Both the position numbers and the translations under genes were made by a program. A DNA stretch of 64,000 nt from Tribonema minus (lineage: Eukaryota > Sar > Xanthophyceae > Tribonematales > Tribonemataceae): NCBI GenBank assembly GCA_017506865.1, contig JAFCMP010000049.1:186001-250000 (forward strand), given 5' to 3'. Shown here in pieces: positions 45,308 through 58,900 of this stretch (positions within the stretch are counted from its first letter, which is position 1; each line of letters opens with the position of its first letter). Below the pieces are notes generated by a model, which was given only the letters and a program-made list of their open reading frames with translations, had not been told where the DNA came from and searched no databases.

Positions 45308-48300
45308 TCAGACGCACAGCACATCGTTGAAGCATTTTGTGCCAGGGCAGTCGCCGTTGAGGCCGCTTGGGCACAGAGGCCCACACTTGTTTTGAGCGTC
45401 CCCCCAGGAAACGCCACACCTGAACCCTCCGTTGCCGGGAGGGGCGTGCCTGATGACACAGCCAGTTGTCATTCAAGGTGCAACAGGCAGAGGTGCTGCG
45501 CCGGTGAGACCTTCCGTTCACTGGCGCGCACAGTTTTGCTGAGAGTTGAAGCGCCATCATGTTAATGCCGTGCGCCTGCCCGCAACCCAGCTAGCTCCAC
45601 AAATGCACCCAACGGCAATCATCACATCGCATCTAGAGCGCCTGAGCTGTCCACAATGCAGAGTGCTTCCAGCATACGCATAGTGACAAGGGGGCGGAAA
45701 GAGGGTGCCACTGGGCTAAGGTGCATGCGGCAGTGTAAAGCGCTATGTGTGTCTGTGAGTGTCTCGGCCACGGTAAGCTGTAGCAGACGCTATCGCAAGA
45801 AGGTGCACACTATATGGGCTGGGACTACTAGTAGCCACCCGCACTGTCACAAGGTGCAGCTTGCAATCTTCTGGGCGTTAATGGTATGTCAGCTAGAACA
45901 CATAAAGTTTTTGGCTTGCTCAGAAGACCACTTGTCGTGCCTGTGGTGCCGGGCGTGGTGCCCGCCTTTGGCGGGCCCGTATTGCCAGGGGCTGCGGTGC
46001 CCGCCGTTGTTGAGGCGGCAGGGCAAAAGAGGCCAGCAGGCGCGTCGCCACAGACGGGCGGGGGGGTGTTGGTGCAGTCACGTGCGGCATTCCAGTAGCC
46101 CGCGATGCTTCGCAGCAGCTCCTGGGCATCGTCCATCTCGCCTGCATGCAAGGCGCACGCTCGGGCGGCGCACGAAGTCAGGGGTGCATGCGCATACTGA
46201 GGTGGTGGGTTCAGCGACAGGCATAAGCGCGGATGCGCAGCAGTGGGCGTACGTAACGGAAGGCAAACATGTTTCTGCCAATCCTTAACCTCACTCCAGA
46301 AAGAACACACTCAACACACTTGGTCAAATGAGGTCATGGACTTATAGTGCCGGTAGGGGCCCTAGCGTGATTGCGCATCCGTACGGCTGTCACTCCACAA
46401 AATTCAACTGTTGATACCCCCAGTCAGCGCAGCAGCTCTGACGATTCTTAAATGCACACGTGTAGCAGTCACATTCTGCGCACGCTATGCAGTCTTAAGT
46501 CTGCATCAAGTACCCCTGAAGTAACAACTATAGTCTAATTTGTTGTGAAGAAAATGGCTCTCTGATACAGGTGCTGGTTATCCTATCTACACAAATGAAT
46601 GACCATGCAGCCTCGCCACAGCGCATCTTACCATCCCAGGCCATAACGCCAAGCAGCTGCTTGGAGGCGGCCCAACATATCTGGAAAGACAGGCGCATGT
46701 CACAGCAGCAGTGTGCAGTATGGGACAAAGCATGAGTCACAGGCGGTGCAGTGATGCCTCATGGCCTGCACCCACTGGCAAAGAAGTCGAACATGCCAAG
46801 TCACAGCGCGTGATTCCGCCACGATGTCAAGTGGCGAAGTACAACGGCTCACTGGAGACTTTACTACCAGTTTCTGTGTAAAGGCTGAGCTGAACTGCCA
46901 GGACTGAGGTTGACGATGTTGTAAACTGAATGGCCTGCATATTTGATGGCCACAGTGCCACTGGCAGGCCATGTACTGCCAGGCTGTAGGTGCTGTACTG
47001 CTGCCCATACTAGTTGGCTACTCCGCAAGCAGTTCCTGATGGTGCTCCCACCAGATGTCCGAGCAAGCAGGCAATTGTAGACTGAGTATGGCACCAACCT
47101 TTCGGCGGTGCGTCTCCTGGCTGTCAAAGGTGGCCCAGTACTGCTTGTTGGGGCCGTAGACGGCATATGATGACATGGACGCATCGTGCACCACCGGCAT
47201 TGTGCCCGCCGCCGCCATCTCTCGCTTGAGCTCATACCAGGACAATGTGGCACTGGTCAGCGTGCACTCACCGCCGGTCGGTGCGGTGGCGGGCCCACCT
47301 ATGTTGAGGCCAAATCCAGGGTTCGATTAAGATGAGAGTTGGGTGGGGGTAGGGTAGGGTAAGTGTTGGGATTTAGTTTGTATGCATCAAGCAGTGCGCG
47401 GACGCCATCAAAACGTTGCGCAACAATGTTGGCTAAGCCGGAGACTCCGGGTAGAATTTGGGCGAGGGGGGCGTTAAGGTGGGGGTAGGGTACGGCTCAC
47501 TGGTTCTTCGTATTGCAATAATTGACATGCCGCCGAAACGTACAAAATCACTGCAACAGCGCTGTGTTGAGCCTGCTTGCACAGTGCTGCTGCCGCTTGG
47601 TCTGCCCGTTTATGGCACATGTATGGTAGGGATCAGGGGGAGTGAGATTAGAGGCAAAGTCGAGTCAAAGTTGAGATAACTGCTGTGTGACACTTCTTCA
47701 AGTCTATTAGAGTTTGCGCCTCAGCCATGTGCTCTTGATAACAAAGAGGGTCTAATGGTACGTACACAGGGAGAGTGCATCTGTAACATAGATTCAGCTC
47801 ATGCTGGTGCTCCTCGCAGAGCGCCATGGAAGCCCTGCTCCTTAGGCTCTAGAGCACAGGGAGCAGGGTTGCTGCTGCTTACTCCATTTTCACAGTGAAG
47901 AAATGCACCTGAATCACTGCATAATTGGGGCAGCGTCACAGGCCCGTTGCTGAGTCAAGTGTCAACTTGTGCAGCAGTTTTGCAATGCTTGCACTCTCTG
48001 CTTAAGTTTGTAACCCGCGATGCGACCCCATTGCAAGCTGCACGACAGACTGAGGGCCGTGAGTTCGAAAGTGTGTTGCGCGCATGCCGTTACTGCATCG
48101 CACCGGCCGCGCTTCAGCGGAGGCGGGGTCTGGCCAGCAAATCCAACTTAGCTTCAGTGGTTTAGGTGCTCAAAAAAAGGTATGTTGAGTGAACCTCACA
48201 CACAGTGCAGCACACAATATGCGGCATGTGGCACCCAGCGCTTCTTTCACAGTTGCTGCTACCCTCGTGCATTGAGCTGCACGGAAAAGCGATGACTTGT

Positions 48301-51300
48301 CCATAGTCTAGGAACATTGCACTTAGAACACATGCAGCGCGCTGGCTTTCTGACCACATGGTGCCAATGTAATTCTCGTTCTATTTTTTCTGTGTGCGGA
48401 AAGACAAGACAATGTGCACCAACAGCAGGCAACCTCATATGTTGAAACACTAACACACACACACATGCGCGCACACTACACACACACACACAGCGCACTG
48501 CGTTTGCTTGTTGCTGCAGTGCGGATCTTTCCTGTAAAACCCTTGCTGTATTGGAACAGCGCAACCCAGCCTCACCGGTCGTGCGCGCGATGCCGGGATC
48601 CAGCGTGCCAGTGGGGTCAGCCAGCGTGAACGTGCACGCATACGTCGTCAGACCCAGGACGAGCTTGCTGGCCGGCACACCAGCACTCAGGTACTGCTGC
48701 ACTGCGGTGTCAATGTCGGCGGGCTTGCCGCACCAGCGCGACAGACAATCGGCCACAGGCGCCAGGGCGTTAGCCACCTGGGTGCCAGGGAAGCTGCCGC
48801 CGTTGAAATCGTACCTGCGGCACGGTTCGGGGCAGGGTGTGGGGTTGGTCAGCGTTGGGTCAGGGTTACGGCAGTGCAAGTAGAATGTTAGCGGCAGGGC
48901 TGGTGTGATTTACTTTCATACACATAGAATTGCATGAAGAACTCAGGCCGTGTAAGAATGATGTACATGTACGTAATGAAGCAGCACTAATCATGACGTT
49001 GTTCAGGAGCATGCTATTGTGGTATGCTTGGAGTATTGCGGTGCTTATGATCATTTCCTGCATAGTGCTGGTACACGAGTGGCTGCGATCATTGCGAAAC
49101 CAATCCGTATGGAGATCGCAAGTACATGGTACTTGACGGCACCTATGTCCCCGCGGAGCGCGTGTGCAGGTCAGTGGGGCTGCTGGTACAAGACCTCACA
49201 TCAGCATTCATGCCACCACGCATGCATGCGAGCCTATCTGTACCCATGCCCTGCACTGGCACTGGCAGGGCAGCATCCGGTGAGGCAACCTACTGTCGCT
49301 TCTACTGCTTCTGAATCTGTAGTGGTGCAGTACTAACAGAACAGTGGTGAAAGGGCTTCCCTTAGTCTCTTCCATCTGTAGAAACTTAGCAAAACCACTA
49401 GGCCTCTGGCCACCGGTAACCGGTACGGGACTTGCACATCTGGCTTTCAATGCGTTCAACTACACTGCAATACACATAATGATATGGTAATATAAGTAGT
49501 AGAAGTAGTAGTAGTAAGTGTTGATGCTCTCACGTCATTAGGTTGATGAAGTCCAGGTACTTGTGGATCTCGCCCAGCTCGTAGTGCTGGTCGGCAATCA
49601 ACGACCGCGTAGCGGCGGTCAGCAGCAGGCAGGCGGTCTGGCAGGCTGTGTACAGCTCCTGCAGGAGAAGGGTGAAGTTGGTGCGCTCGCTGGCGGCTGC
49701 AGGGGGCAGGCAACAGCGGTTGCAACAAGTCGCATTAGCTCAAAGCGAACAACGCATGGCCTGCGGATGGGCACTGCGCACGGACCTGAAGGCCCATGCA
49801 GGTGAATCCCCCTCCTTGGCAGTGCGGCAATCGCCTGGGAAGTTGCGGGTGCTAGTTTATAGTGTACAGGTGATCTGAAGTATACTGTTATAAGGGCACA
49901 CAGGTCGCAGTTGTATGAAACATATGCCCCTGCTTGAAGACGGCTCTTGTCAAGGGGCGATGCCAGCCGTCAACAGGCATGCGACCTGGCACTGTGACTG
50001 CAAGGGTGCAGTCACGCATTTACGAATTAGGTGTTCAGGGTACCACAGTACATACTGAGTGTATACACTTCAGAAGTAAGAGTAAGAAGTACTTCGTACT
50101 ATGCAATGTGAGTGTACGTAATGGCTGCTGTTGTGAACGCCCTTCAAACCATGATTTTGACCTATAATTGCTCAAATGAGCGAGAAATTGACTGCTGCAG
50201 CTCAAGGTGCAATCAGAGCCAACACCAGCTTGAAACAGACGAGAGAGTATGGCTCGAAGTGTGCACCAGTATATTTCGGGTGTATAAATAATCTGCTTGT
50301 AAATGAGTATATACTGGCAAAAGAAGCGCCACCTGCATGCAAAGACTTTTTGATATGGGCCACCTCAGGATGTCCGAGGAAAAACTATAAAAAGAGGCCA
50401 AATTTATACGAGCAAGTGTTCAACACGTCACGGAGGCACAACATGACTCACTGTGACTAACTTGGGGGCATTGTGACAGACGTATTTGATAGGCAGGGGT
50501 CAAAACGCGAAGCAGTAGTGCTTGCTGCTAAAAGATGCGCACAGACAGCAGAAGCAGCACCTGTCCCATCGAAGTTCGGGTACTCCTAGTCGAGATCAAT
50601 GCCGCCAAGGTTGTGATCCTTGGCGTATGCGCTGCAGAATCAAGCTGCGGTAGCAGCTTAACCTTACAAGTGTTGCACACGGGCCCCAGGTCGCATGAGC
50701 GGAAGCGCCGATGGGAGGGGACATATGATTCTGCACAGCATCAAGCAAGCTTGCGCCTCACAACCAGCGTTAATGGAGCAAGGCTACAGGAAAGTAAGGC
50801 TGCTGACCTGTGTCATGGCAATTGTCAACTTGCGCGCGTGTCAGACTTCTGTTTGCCCACATGGTTTGTTGTTTGAGCGGTGAGCTCTGGGCAAACGCGC
50901 GCGATTACCAGGCAGGGTTGCTGGCGACTGACTGAAACTATCCTCCAACCGCGCACGGGCGTGTGACCCGCAGATCTGCTGTGAGCCAGGGCCAAGTCCA
51001 CAAAACTGATGATGCGGTCCAGGAGAGTGTCACGGCCACTCTGGCGTCACATCCGGGAGTCCAGCTGGCGCCAAAAGCTCAGACAGTCCATCACTTCATG
51101 TGCCACTGTGAAGCTTGCATCACAAGGTACTACTTCGGAAAGTGCATCCAACTGTGATGCACATCCAGTGACATACGCCTGCTTAGGCATCAACTTAAAG
51201 AGGCATTCTTGCTTGGGAGTACTTGATTCACAATGGTTTGTGCTATCAATTACGACATCCAGGCGAGATCTACACAGACGTCAGACTCCGCCATGCTGCA

Positions 51301-51993
51301 CCGGCTACCACTCACACAAAGACCGCCTCGCCGCGGCTGAAGCTCCAGCCGCCGATGGAGATGAGGACCTTGATGCCCGCAGCGCGGTGCACCTGCAGCT
51401 GCCGCAGCAGCTCGTCGTCACTCGGTTCCATGTTCACCACGGCAAAGGTGCCACGCTCCACCTGCCAGTGTCAGCCACACATGCCAGGGTGAGCGTGCGG
51501 CGGCATATGCGCAAACACCACTATAGCAGACGCGCAACCCGAGGAGCAAGGGAAGCACATATGGGATGATGCAGATGTGCGCCAGCACTCTATACAGCGA
51601 CACTCAGGACTGCATGGCTGCAATCTCTGCATGAGGTGAGGGAGGCCATATTGTTATGCGAGGGGCGGTGGGGAGGCGGGCCACATTTCACTACCGATGT
51701 GCAACTCGGCTGTGTCCATGTGATCATCATGATGATGTCTGCGCAGCTATTCTGACGTTGACACCAGCTTGAATTACTCTCTCACCTGCCCTCCCCTCAC
51801 TCGCATGCGTGGCAATGCGCAGCATCAACATGCGGCAATATGCACCGAATATTCTTACGCGACCATCTGTCTCGCGCACCTTGGCAAACGCATAGTTGAT
51901 GTGGGTGTATAGCGCGGGGTCCAGGTGCGAGGGCGTGTAGGCATACTCTGTACGCCAGTCCGGGCGGTCAAACTTGCGCCACTGGGCCCAGTC
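45308..51993 (-). CDS. GH18 chitinase with C-terminal Cys-rich module; TAG in catalytic motif
   Basis: Exons: 51859-51993 (DWAQWRKFDRP ... THINYAFAKV), 51316-51461 (KVLISIGGWSFS), ~50980-51038 (RDTLLDRIISFVDLAL, 3' end unsettled), 50561-50631 (GGIDLD, stop, EYPNFDG), 49534-49696 (YLDFINLM), 48576-48814 (TYDFNGGSF, ASKLVLGLTTY), 47099-47298 (YWATFDSQETHRRK), 46632-46680 (LLGVMAWDG), ~45905-46141 (Thr/Pro/Gly-rich linker) and 45308-45449. The last exon carries CGVSWGDAQNKCG and GDCPGTKCFND, a small hevein-like Cys-rich module common in algal secreted enzymes, then TGA. Together these are a GH18 chitinase barrel, presumably secreted and acting on chitin or related cell-wall glycans. The catalytic DxxDxDxE motif reads G-G-I-D-L-D-stop-E: Trp is replaced by an in-frame TAG at 50586-50588 and the first Asp by Gly, while the catalytic Glu is kept. 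All other junctions checked keep phase. The exon that should hold the first barrel strand, upstream of 51993, was not identified. Confidence 0.75.
50586..50588 (-). other. In-frame TAG at the Trp of the GH18 active-site motif
   Basis: Minus-strand codons read GGC GGC ATT GAT CTC GAC, then TAG, then GAG TAC CCG. Family members have Trp (TGG) at this position, so one G-to-A change on the coding strand explains it. The exon around it (50561-50631) has good splice sites and preserved phase. Confidence 0.9.
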
Positions 51994-52971
51994 CTGCGTA
52001 TGCATACAACGCGGTCACACAGTGGCAGAGCATGCACGAAAATAATCAGCCCCGTGCCTGTATGAGTGCTGCGCAAGCTATTAGAGCAATCGCGAGACGC
52101 ACGCTGCAATCAATTCAGGTACGCACCGTCAAGTCAACGCATGAATGTACGGCATGATGATATGGGATCAATGGGCCAAAACAACCATTCAGGCCCGGCC
52201 AAGTGCGTCAAGAGTCTGCACGGATGCGTTTCTGGATGATATTTACCATACATGTATGCCAAGTCCGCCGAGTGGAGCGGGGCGCCGACTACACAAGCCT
52301 GCAATAACAAGAGACAGCTCCAAGGTTCCCCAAGTGGCAGTACCTGCACAACTGTAGCACTTTTATACCAAGAGAACGATGGTGCATGCGGATGCTGCTG
52401 CTGCACGTGCGCAACGTGGCCAGGCAAGTCCTGGCAGCTCACAAAAACGCCTGGGTGCTGACATTGCAGATCGTGTCGCAGGTTTTGGCTTGGTGTGCTT
52501 GACAGTGTGCAAAAGCACACACAACCAGCCATGACATGCAGTGCGCAATATTTGTGCACACCTATCAAATGAATCAGCGAGAACAATGCACTCACCGTCG
52601 TGTAAACAGACCGAACCTGCATGATGTAACAGTTGCATGAAAGCAATAGCATTGAGAGTCAGGTGCATGATGGGCACTGTTGAAACCTCAAGGGCAGCCT
52701 AAACCAGGTGTGAAGCTTCAAGTCTTCATAGCATGCCAAACATGTATCATGGTGCACGAATACATAGCTCTTGCGTGATCACTGGCAGTGAGCACGTGCA
52801 ACACCCTCTGAGTGAAGCGATTGCAATTGATCGAGAAGCATTGTTGCAGACGCTGCTCATGCGCACGCATTAATTGCTAGACGAGGAGAACCAGAACAAT
52901 GCAGACAACCAGCAGAAAACTACTAGTACTACGGTATCCGCCGGGTAGCACTTGATCCCTGAGCCCCCTAC

Positions 52972-55900
52972 CTGGAATTGGAAGTCCGCTTCAGGCGGGG
53001 TTACGGGTGGCGGTGGTGTACATGTTGCACACTGGTCCTAGGGCTTGCCATTACCTTCTCCCCCCCCCTACAAAAGCGCGGAGAGTCTGTAGCGATATGC
53101 CCCATCAGGCCACCTGTACACCATCGTCACAATGCTGATTTTGCCCAACGTTTCTTCTGCGCGGTCGAGCATGGAGGAAACTCCGTACACCACTGTGTGG
53201 TAGCCTTCTTCAACGCCCTCCTTGATGCTTACTTCCTCGTCGACGACGAAGTCTGCAGCAGGTTGGATGACCTCCTCCTTGATTGTGTTGGCGACACCTA
53301 CAAGGTCATCCCAGAAAGACAGGCGGCGAGTGTCATGGGGGTAGTTGTGCGATGTCCACGCAGCAGCCCGACCGCCACTGGCAGGCACCGCCGCAGCTGC
53401 CGTAGTCCGCCGGCGCCGCAGGCCGTCCTCTTTAAGGGTCTCCAGCGTAGTCAGCTGGTCGCCAACAAAAAGAAGGCCAACGGCCATGCTCACCAGTCCG
53501 CGGTTCTCCCCGGCGCACATCTGGCAGCACTCGGCGCCTTTGGCGTCGCCGCAGTCGGCATCGGCCAGCCCCTCGCACAGGCCCCACTTGTCCTTGAGGT
53601 CGTCGTACATCTGTGTCTCCACACCAACGTACAGTGCTATGACGCCGCCGTTGATGTTGAGCTCAAAGGTCAAAAAGCCGGTTAGCGGGTGGTAAACCAC
53701 GTTTGCGCTGATTATGCACGTGTCAATGTTTAAGTACTCCAACGCCTTGGTGATGGGTTCGGCGGAGTCTTCTGATAGGCCCGGCGCGCTCTTCACGAAT
53801 TCTTCAACATTGAGGCACATACTGGCAGCCACCTTGACAGTCACCCCACTGGCGAGCGCACGGTGCAAGCCCTTGTCGGCCAGCACAGCCTGGATGTCCG
53901 AGATGCACTTGTCGTGCGACATCGCCACATTGAGCAGGGCCAGGGTGTTCAGGCTGCTGGGCGAGAGGCCGCACAGGTCGCGCTTGCCAGTCACGGTGTT
54001 TATTGTTGGGATGGGAACGCACAGCTCCCCGCTCAGGCACACCTCAAGGAAGGGAATTTCTGGGATGGGCGGCGCACAGCACTCGGAGCCGGCGCATGCC
54101 TCCCGGTCCTGCTGAGCGTCTTCGCAGTCACCCTTGGCCAGGCACTTGATGCGATCGCCATTGACGCCCTGGATGAGTGACGTGATGCCGCTGCCGTCGC
54201 CCCCCTCCAAGATCCCTGTCGCTTCGCATGACTCAGAAGCTTTTAGCGAACGCTGGCGGGTGCGGGCATGCCGCGTCGCCTCTGTGCGTCGCACTGGTTT
54301 CGCTGGTGCTAAAACGTAGTGCCTGTAGTCCAGCTCGAACAGCGCCTGCGCATTCCATGACAGGTGCCACACAGGCGTCTGCTGTGTCAGTTGAGCACAT
54401 ATGCAGCCTGCTGCAACTTGAATGGTCCACTACACTGTCAGTTCTTGCACTGGTCATGTGTAATGCGGGCACCCACCGTGTTGCTGATGTTGGCCTGGGT
54501 GCAGTGCTAGCTACGGTAACCATACTGCCTGCTACTTTTGAAGTACCAATATGAGAGGCATCGCTGGCGCTGCGGTGTTTAAGCTAGCATAATGATTGTA
54601 AAAGCTAACGAGGCTTAGGCTAGCAGCGGAGTCTCCACTGATTTAACAGTTGCTGCATAGCCAAGCTCAACAGACCAGAAACCTGTCAGGTAGAACTTCT
54701 TGAAGTTGAGGTGGTTGCACAGATTTTGACGCATTGCCAAGTGGGCTTGAGTCCGCGTGAGAGATCAGAATGGACCTTGCAGTTTTTTTATTGCGTTCCT
54801 CAGCTCCTGCCGTGCCTGAGAGCCTTCGATCCGCCCAGCCCAGAGCTTATGGCCATTCATGAGCTTAAAGTTATCCGCCCAGGTATGGCGCGGACCCGTC
54901 ACAGGATACATGCTGCTACAGATGGCTGCAGATTTGTTGCTAATTCCAATATACAGCCACAGACCGCAGAGGTTCCCCAGCGACGAGCACGTTTGAAACC
55001 TGAGTTAGCATATAGCACCTCATACCGTCCACACAATTTGTTACGCAGTTACTGCAACATATCCAGCGGGGAGTTCTGATGAGTTTGCATGCTGAGGAGA
55101 ACCGTGCTGCATAGAGACACACTCCTGACCTTTTGAAGATTCACTTGTTGACAGGGCGCGTGCCTCATGTCTCTACACTTGACGCGGAAAGGCTCTCTGC
55201 GTATATCACTATACAATTAAGCTAAGTGTGCACCATGTGTGACAAACTTAAAGCCACAGCACTAGTTCATATAGAAGTTGGCTGACCGCGCACAATGTCA
55301 CAGGGGCGCGGCATGCGACTACTTGCCTGGCAGTGCAGGTAGGTCTCTGTGCTCCCACACACGCAGTCTTGGGCGGCTGCTGAAACTAGAGAGCCTGGTT
55401 TGGAGATAGTCTGGCACCATACTTGGCGCATCTGAGAAGCCTTCTGGTCGATGGCCAGGTACTCGGCATCGTCTGCCGCGGCCAGTTTTGACAGCCTTGA
55501 AGCGCCTGCTGGAGTCGCCAGGGCGTCCATCAGCTGCAGCATCGCCGCAATCAGCTCGGTCTGGGTGGTTGCAGGGCTGATGGCGTTGATGGCCGTGTCT
55601 AGATCTGTATCAATGCCTACCACCCAGCTGGCCATGGTTATCAGCTTGTTGCCCACAAAAAAGTCAGGGGCAGCCCTGGCCCTCACCGCATATTCGCCTG
55701 CACGTGTACCAGCGTGGCAAAGACCGGCACGCGTGGATTCGTGGGAACTTCAAGCTTGACCAAAGATTAATTGCATGCGTTTTCCAGCAGTTGCTGTGTT
55801 GTCAATAGGGTCGGCAAGGTGCCATTGGCGCTTCAAGTCGGATGCGGACCTGGCACACCTTGACAGCAGCTGTCTGCAGCTAGGCATCCTGCGATAGCTT

Positions 55901-58900
55901 CTTTCATGTACACTTAAATCAGACGGAGAGTCGCTGCTGTGGGCTACACTTAACGGGCTGACAAGAAAGCACCCCACTTCTAAGGAGATGGCAGCGAGCG
56001 ACCCGGAAAGAGACAGTCTTTTGTAAGTTGCGCTTAGAGCGCGTTAGAGATCGTGATCAAGTCAGACACATCAACACTGAACCTGGAACGAGAATACGTG
56101 GGTCACATGTTTGCTGTTAAGATCACGTTGCGCGCATGCTCCTGAGAAGTACATCTGTCTTGCCACTACACTGCTACCACCACGCCGAATGCATTCATCA
56201 GCACCACCTCCTGGCAATATTCCAGCGCGTCAACTTCAAGCCTTTACGCACACCTCTTGATTGAAACCCAAGCGGAGAGTGAGAGCGCCTGCCTGCGGAC
56301 TTGGCGGCAGGCTTGAGACTACAGAACGATACGCGTCAAGCGCTATCGGCTGTATGCGATGAACTGTGCAGCAACACCGCGCGCACAGAGAGCCGGCGCC
56401 AGAAGAAGCTCGCGCCTTCATTGGGGTGTTTCCCGCTTGACCGGTAATTAAATATTGGCAGTTAAACCCCTGCACGATGATCGGTAAACAGTCATGCCGT
56501 GCTGCTTGCGGAACAATGGGCCAGCGCTGATTGGTGGCAATGCACAACATTCCGCAAAAATCAGCATTAGAGTTCACAAAAACCAGCAAGCGGCATCACC
56601 CAGGTGCATCAGTAATGCGGAGACTCGCGCACGCTACATAGTTTAAGAAGGCTCGTGGCCTGCAGGGTATCTTGCCTACAAGGGGTTCAGCTTCAAGTTG
56701 CTGCCTTGCCATGCAACCTCAGGCTCACCTGCGCAAGTATCTATGTTGCAGTACGGCGTGGTGCCACCGCAGTCCGTGTCATCCAGGCATCCTGCACGTG
56801 CAGGCAGCATTGGTGCATGCACAGGCAGCATTGGTTAGTGCACAATCAATGACTTGAGAACATGGTATGCATGCGCACTGGCAGCCTACTTTGAAATCAG
56901 CGGGAATTAGAAAATGGACCTGAAGACCAGGTTGCACATGCGTGCATTGTTTCAGAAAGTGTCCTCAGTACGTGTATCACCGAAGCATGGACACAAAGTG
57001 ACCGTGTATTGCGTAATACGGACGGGCGACGCACGTGAGACCATTCAATAAAATAACAACGCATATAGATATCAGAACACAGGTGTCCTCGAGCAGATAG
57101 CCATGGCTCCGTCGTCACCGGCCAACCTAGTGGAAGCTTCACTAGTGAGTTCGCAACTGCCACCTGCTTCCCTTTAGAAATCACATATTGACAATCTGTA
57201 AACCCACCGTGTGCGCATATTCTTGTGCGTGCTGCGGCGTGCAAGTTGCTGCGGTACATGTGGAGTCATGCATGGTGGCACAACACCATCATCAAGAGTG
57301 CATGATCACTGTGTTGGCCTGGTGTCAAGTGGTACGATGCCACATATGGCCTGAGATGCTGGCCAGTGGAAGCAGCTGATGACAGTCTATACGCTTTGAG
57401 GGGACTGCCCTGCTGTGACGTGCAACCACCACAATGCAAGTGCCTGGCCCCTGCCTCAGCTTACCGACACACATGTGTGTTGACACGTCACAGATCGGTG
57501 CCGCGCCGCCGCACTGTGTGTTGTCCACGCATGCTGCAGAAGTGCGGGAGACACACAAGGAGCACAAGATATGCACACAGTCCGCATACCATTATGAAGC
57601 ATGTGGAACGTACGCAGTCCACACGATATCTTGAGAAGAAGCAACGCGTGTGCACCGGACAGTAATTATGATTATACATTGAGGCTCAGGCACCGTTCCT
57701 GAAGGGCTTGGCAATGCATGGTGCTTTCAACATTTACATTCGTGGTATGGACCAGATACATATCCACCCTGTCACTGCGCACCACGTGTGTTGTTCAGTA
57801 GCTGCAGACATGTACAGTGGAATTCATGACGAATGCAATGCCTATTACATGATTCATGAGTGGTGTTGTATAGTTAGAAGTATGCCTGTGTATATACAAA
57901 CAAAGGTTTCGAATAGGCAGTGACTGCTGCCACCTTAAAGGCTGCTGAATGTATAAATATATGGTGTGCAAAACAGCAACATGAACTCAACTTATGTTTC
58001 AGAATTCACACATATCATGCTTCAACGATTATACTTGAAGTAGCATATACTGATCTATTCTTGATGGCTCTTGAACATGGAAGAAACCTTGCTATTTTGC
58101 TGTATTAAATCAGGTAATTCTGAGTTCAAGGGTATACTGATAGGTACAACACAAAACAGGGGCAACATGGCCGTATTAAAGCGCAGCATGCCTGCAGGCG
58201 CCGATGGCAGGGCAAGCAGTCAGCAGGGTGGACACAGGGTCCACTCGTCGGCCGGGCAGCATACATACACACAGCACCCGCTCCCCAGCTCACGCATTAC
58301 TGTCACAGTGACCGCGGCGACGTCATTGCCACACAAAACGCCCGAAGATGCTTGCGTGTTGCAGCATGCACGAAATTGACTGTACGCTGCAAAATGGACA
58401 CAGCCTATACTACATCTCAAATTCAAATCAGATGAGCCTTGCAGTAGGCACAGGGTCCTAAGTCCTGTGGTAATAATATACACCCCATCGGGTCTGATGG
58501 TATAGACGTATACTGCAATGCAAAGTACGTACCAACACAGGCCCCGGTGGCCACATTGCATTTGCCAAGGCCAATGACCGTGCAGTCCACATCTGCCACG
58601 CATCCTGTCAGGTCAGCATGCAAAGGTTGGCGATAATCAAGAGAACCGCCATTTGCGCTGGCAGTAGATAGATCACATCTGGCGCAGGCAGCCATACGTC
58701 TGTGCACTACTAGACACATAATCTGAGCGGGGGTGCAGGCGCTTCTTGCCCGTGGTTTCAGACTTGAAGCACAATCACACCACTGCATCGAACTTCCCAC
58801 GTGATGAGATTTGTTCAAGTTTTGTGAAATTTAAGTACATGTCCACTTGGTATACGTAGTACTACTACGTCGAAGCATTGTTTGGCTCCTCTCAATCAAG

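Noticed and set aside
48455-48494. CA-rich stretch as a regulatory site
   Set aside because: It is an imperfect dinucleotide repeat inside a chitinase intron with no further signal.
52134-52350. Candidate first chitinase exon starting ACVVGAPLHSADLAYM
   Set aside because: Resembles a GH18 first strand (CVVGY) only in four residues, and its GTAAAT donor leaves phase 1 while the next exon needs phase 0.
53068-54372. Simple reading of the 434-codon minus-strand frame as a stand-alone single-exon gene
   Set aside because: A strong acceptor at 54346 continues in the same phase from the upstream exon 55327-55697, and a donor after 53122 leads in phase to a Pro-rich exon, so it is better treated as an internal exon. 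The stand-alone reading is kept only as an alternative.
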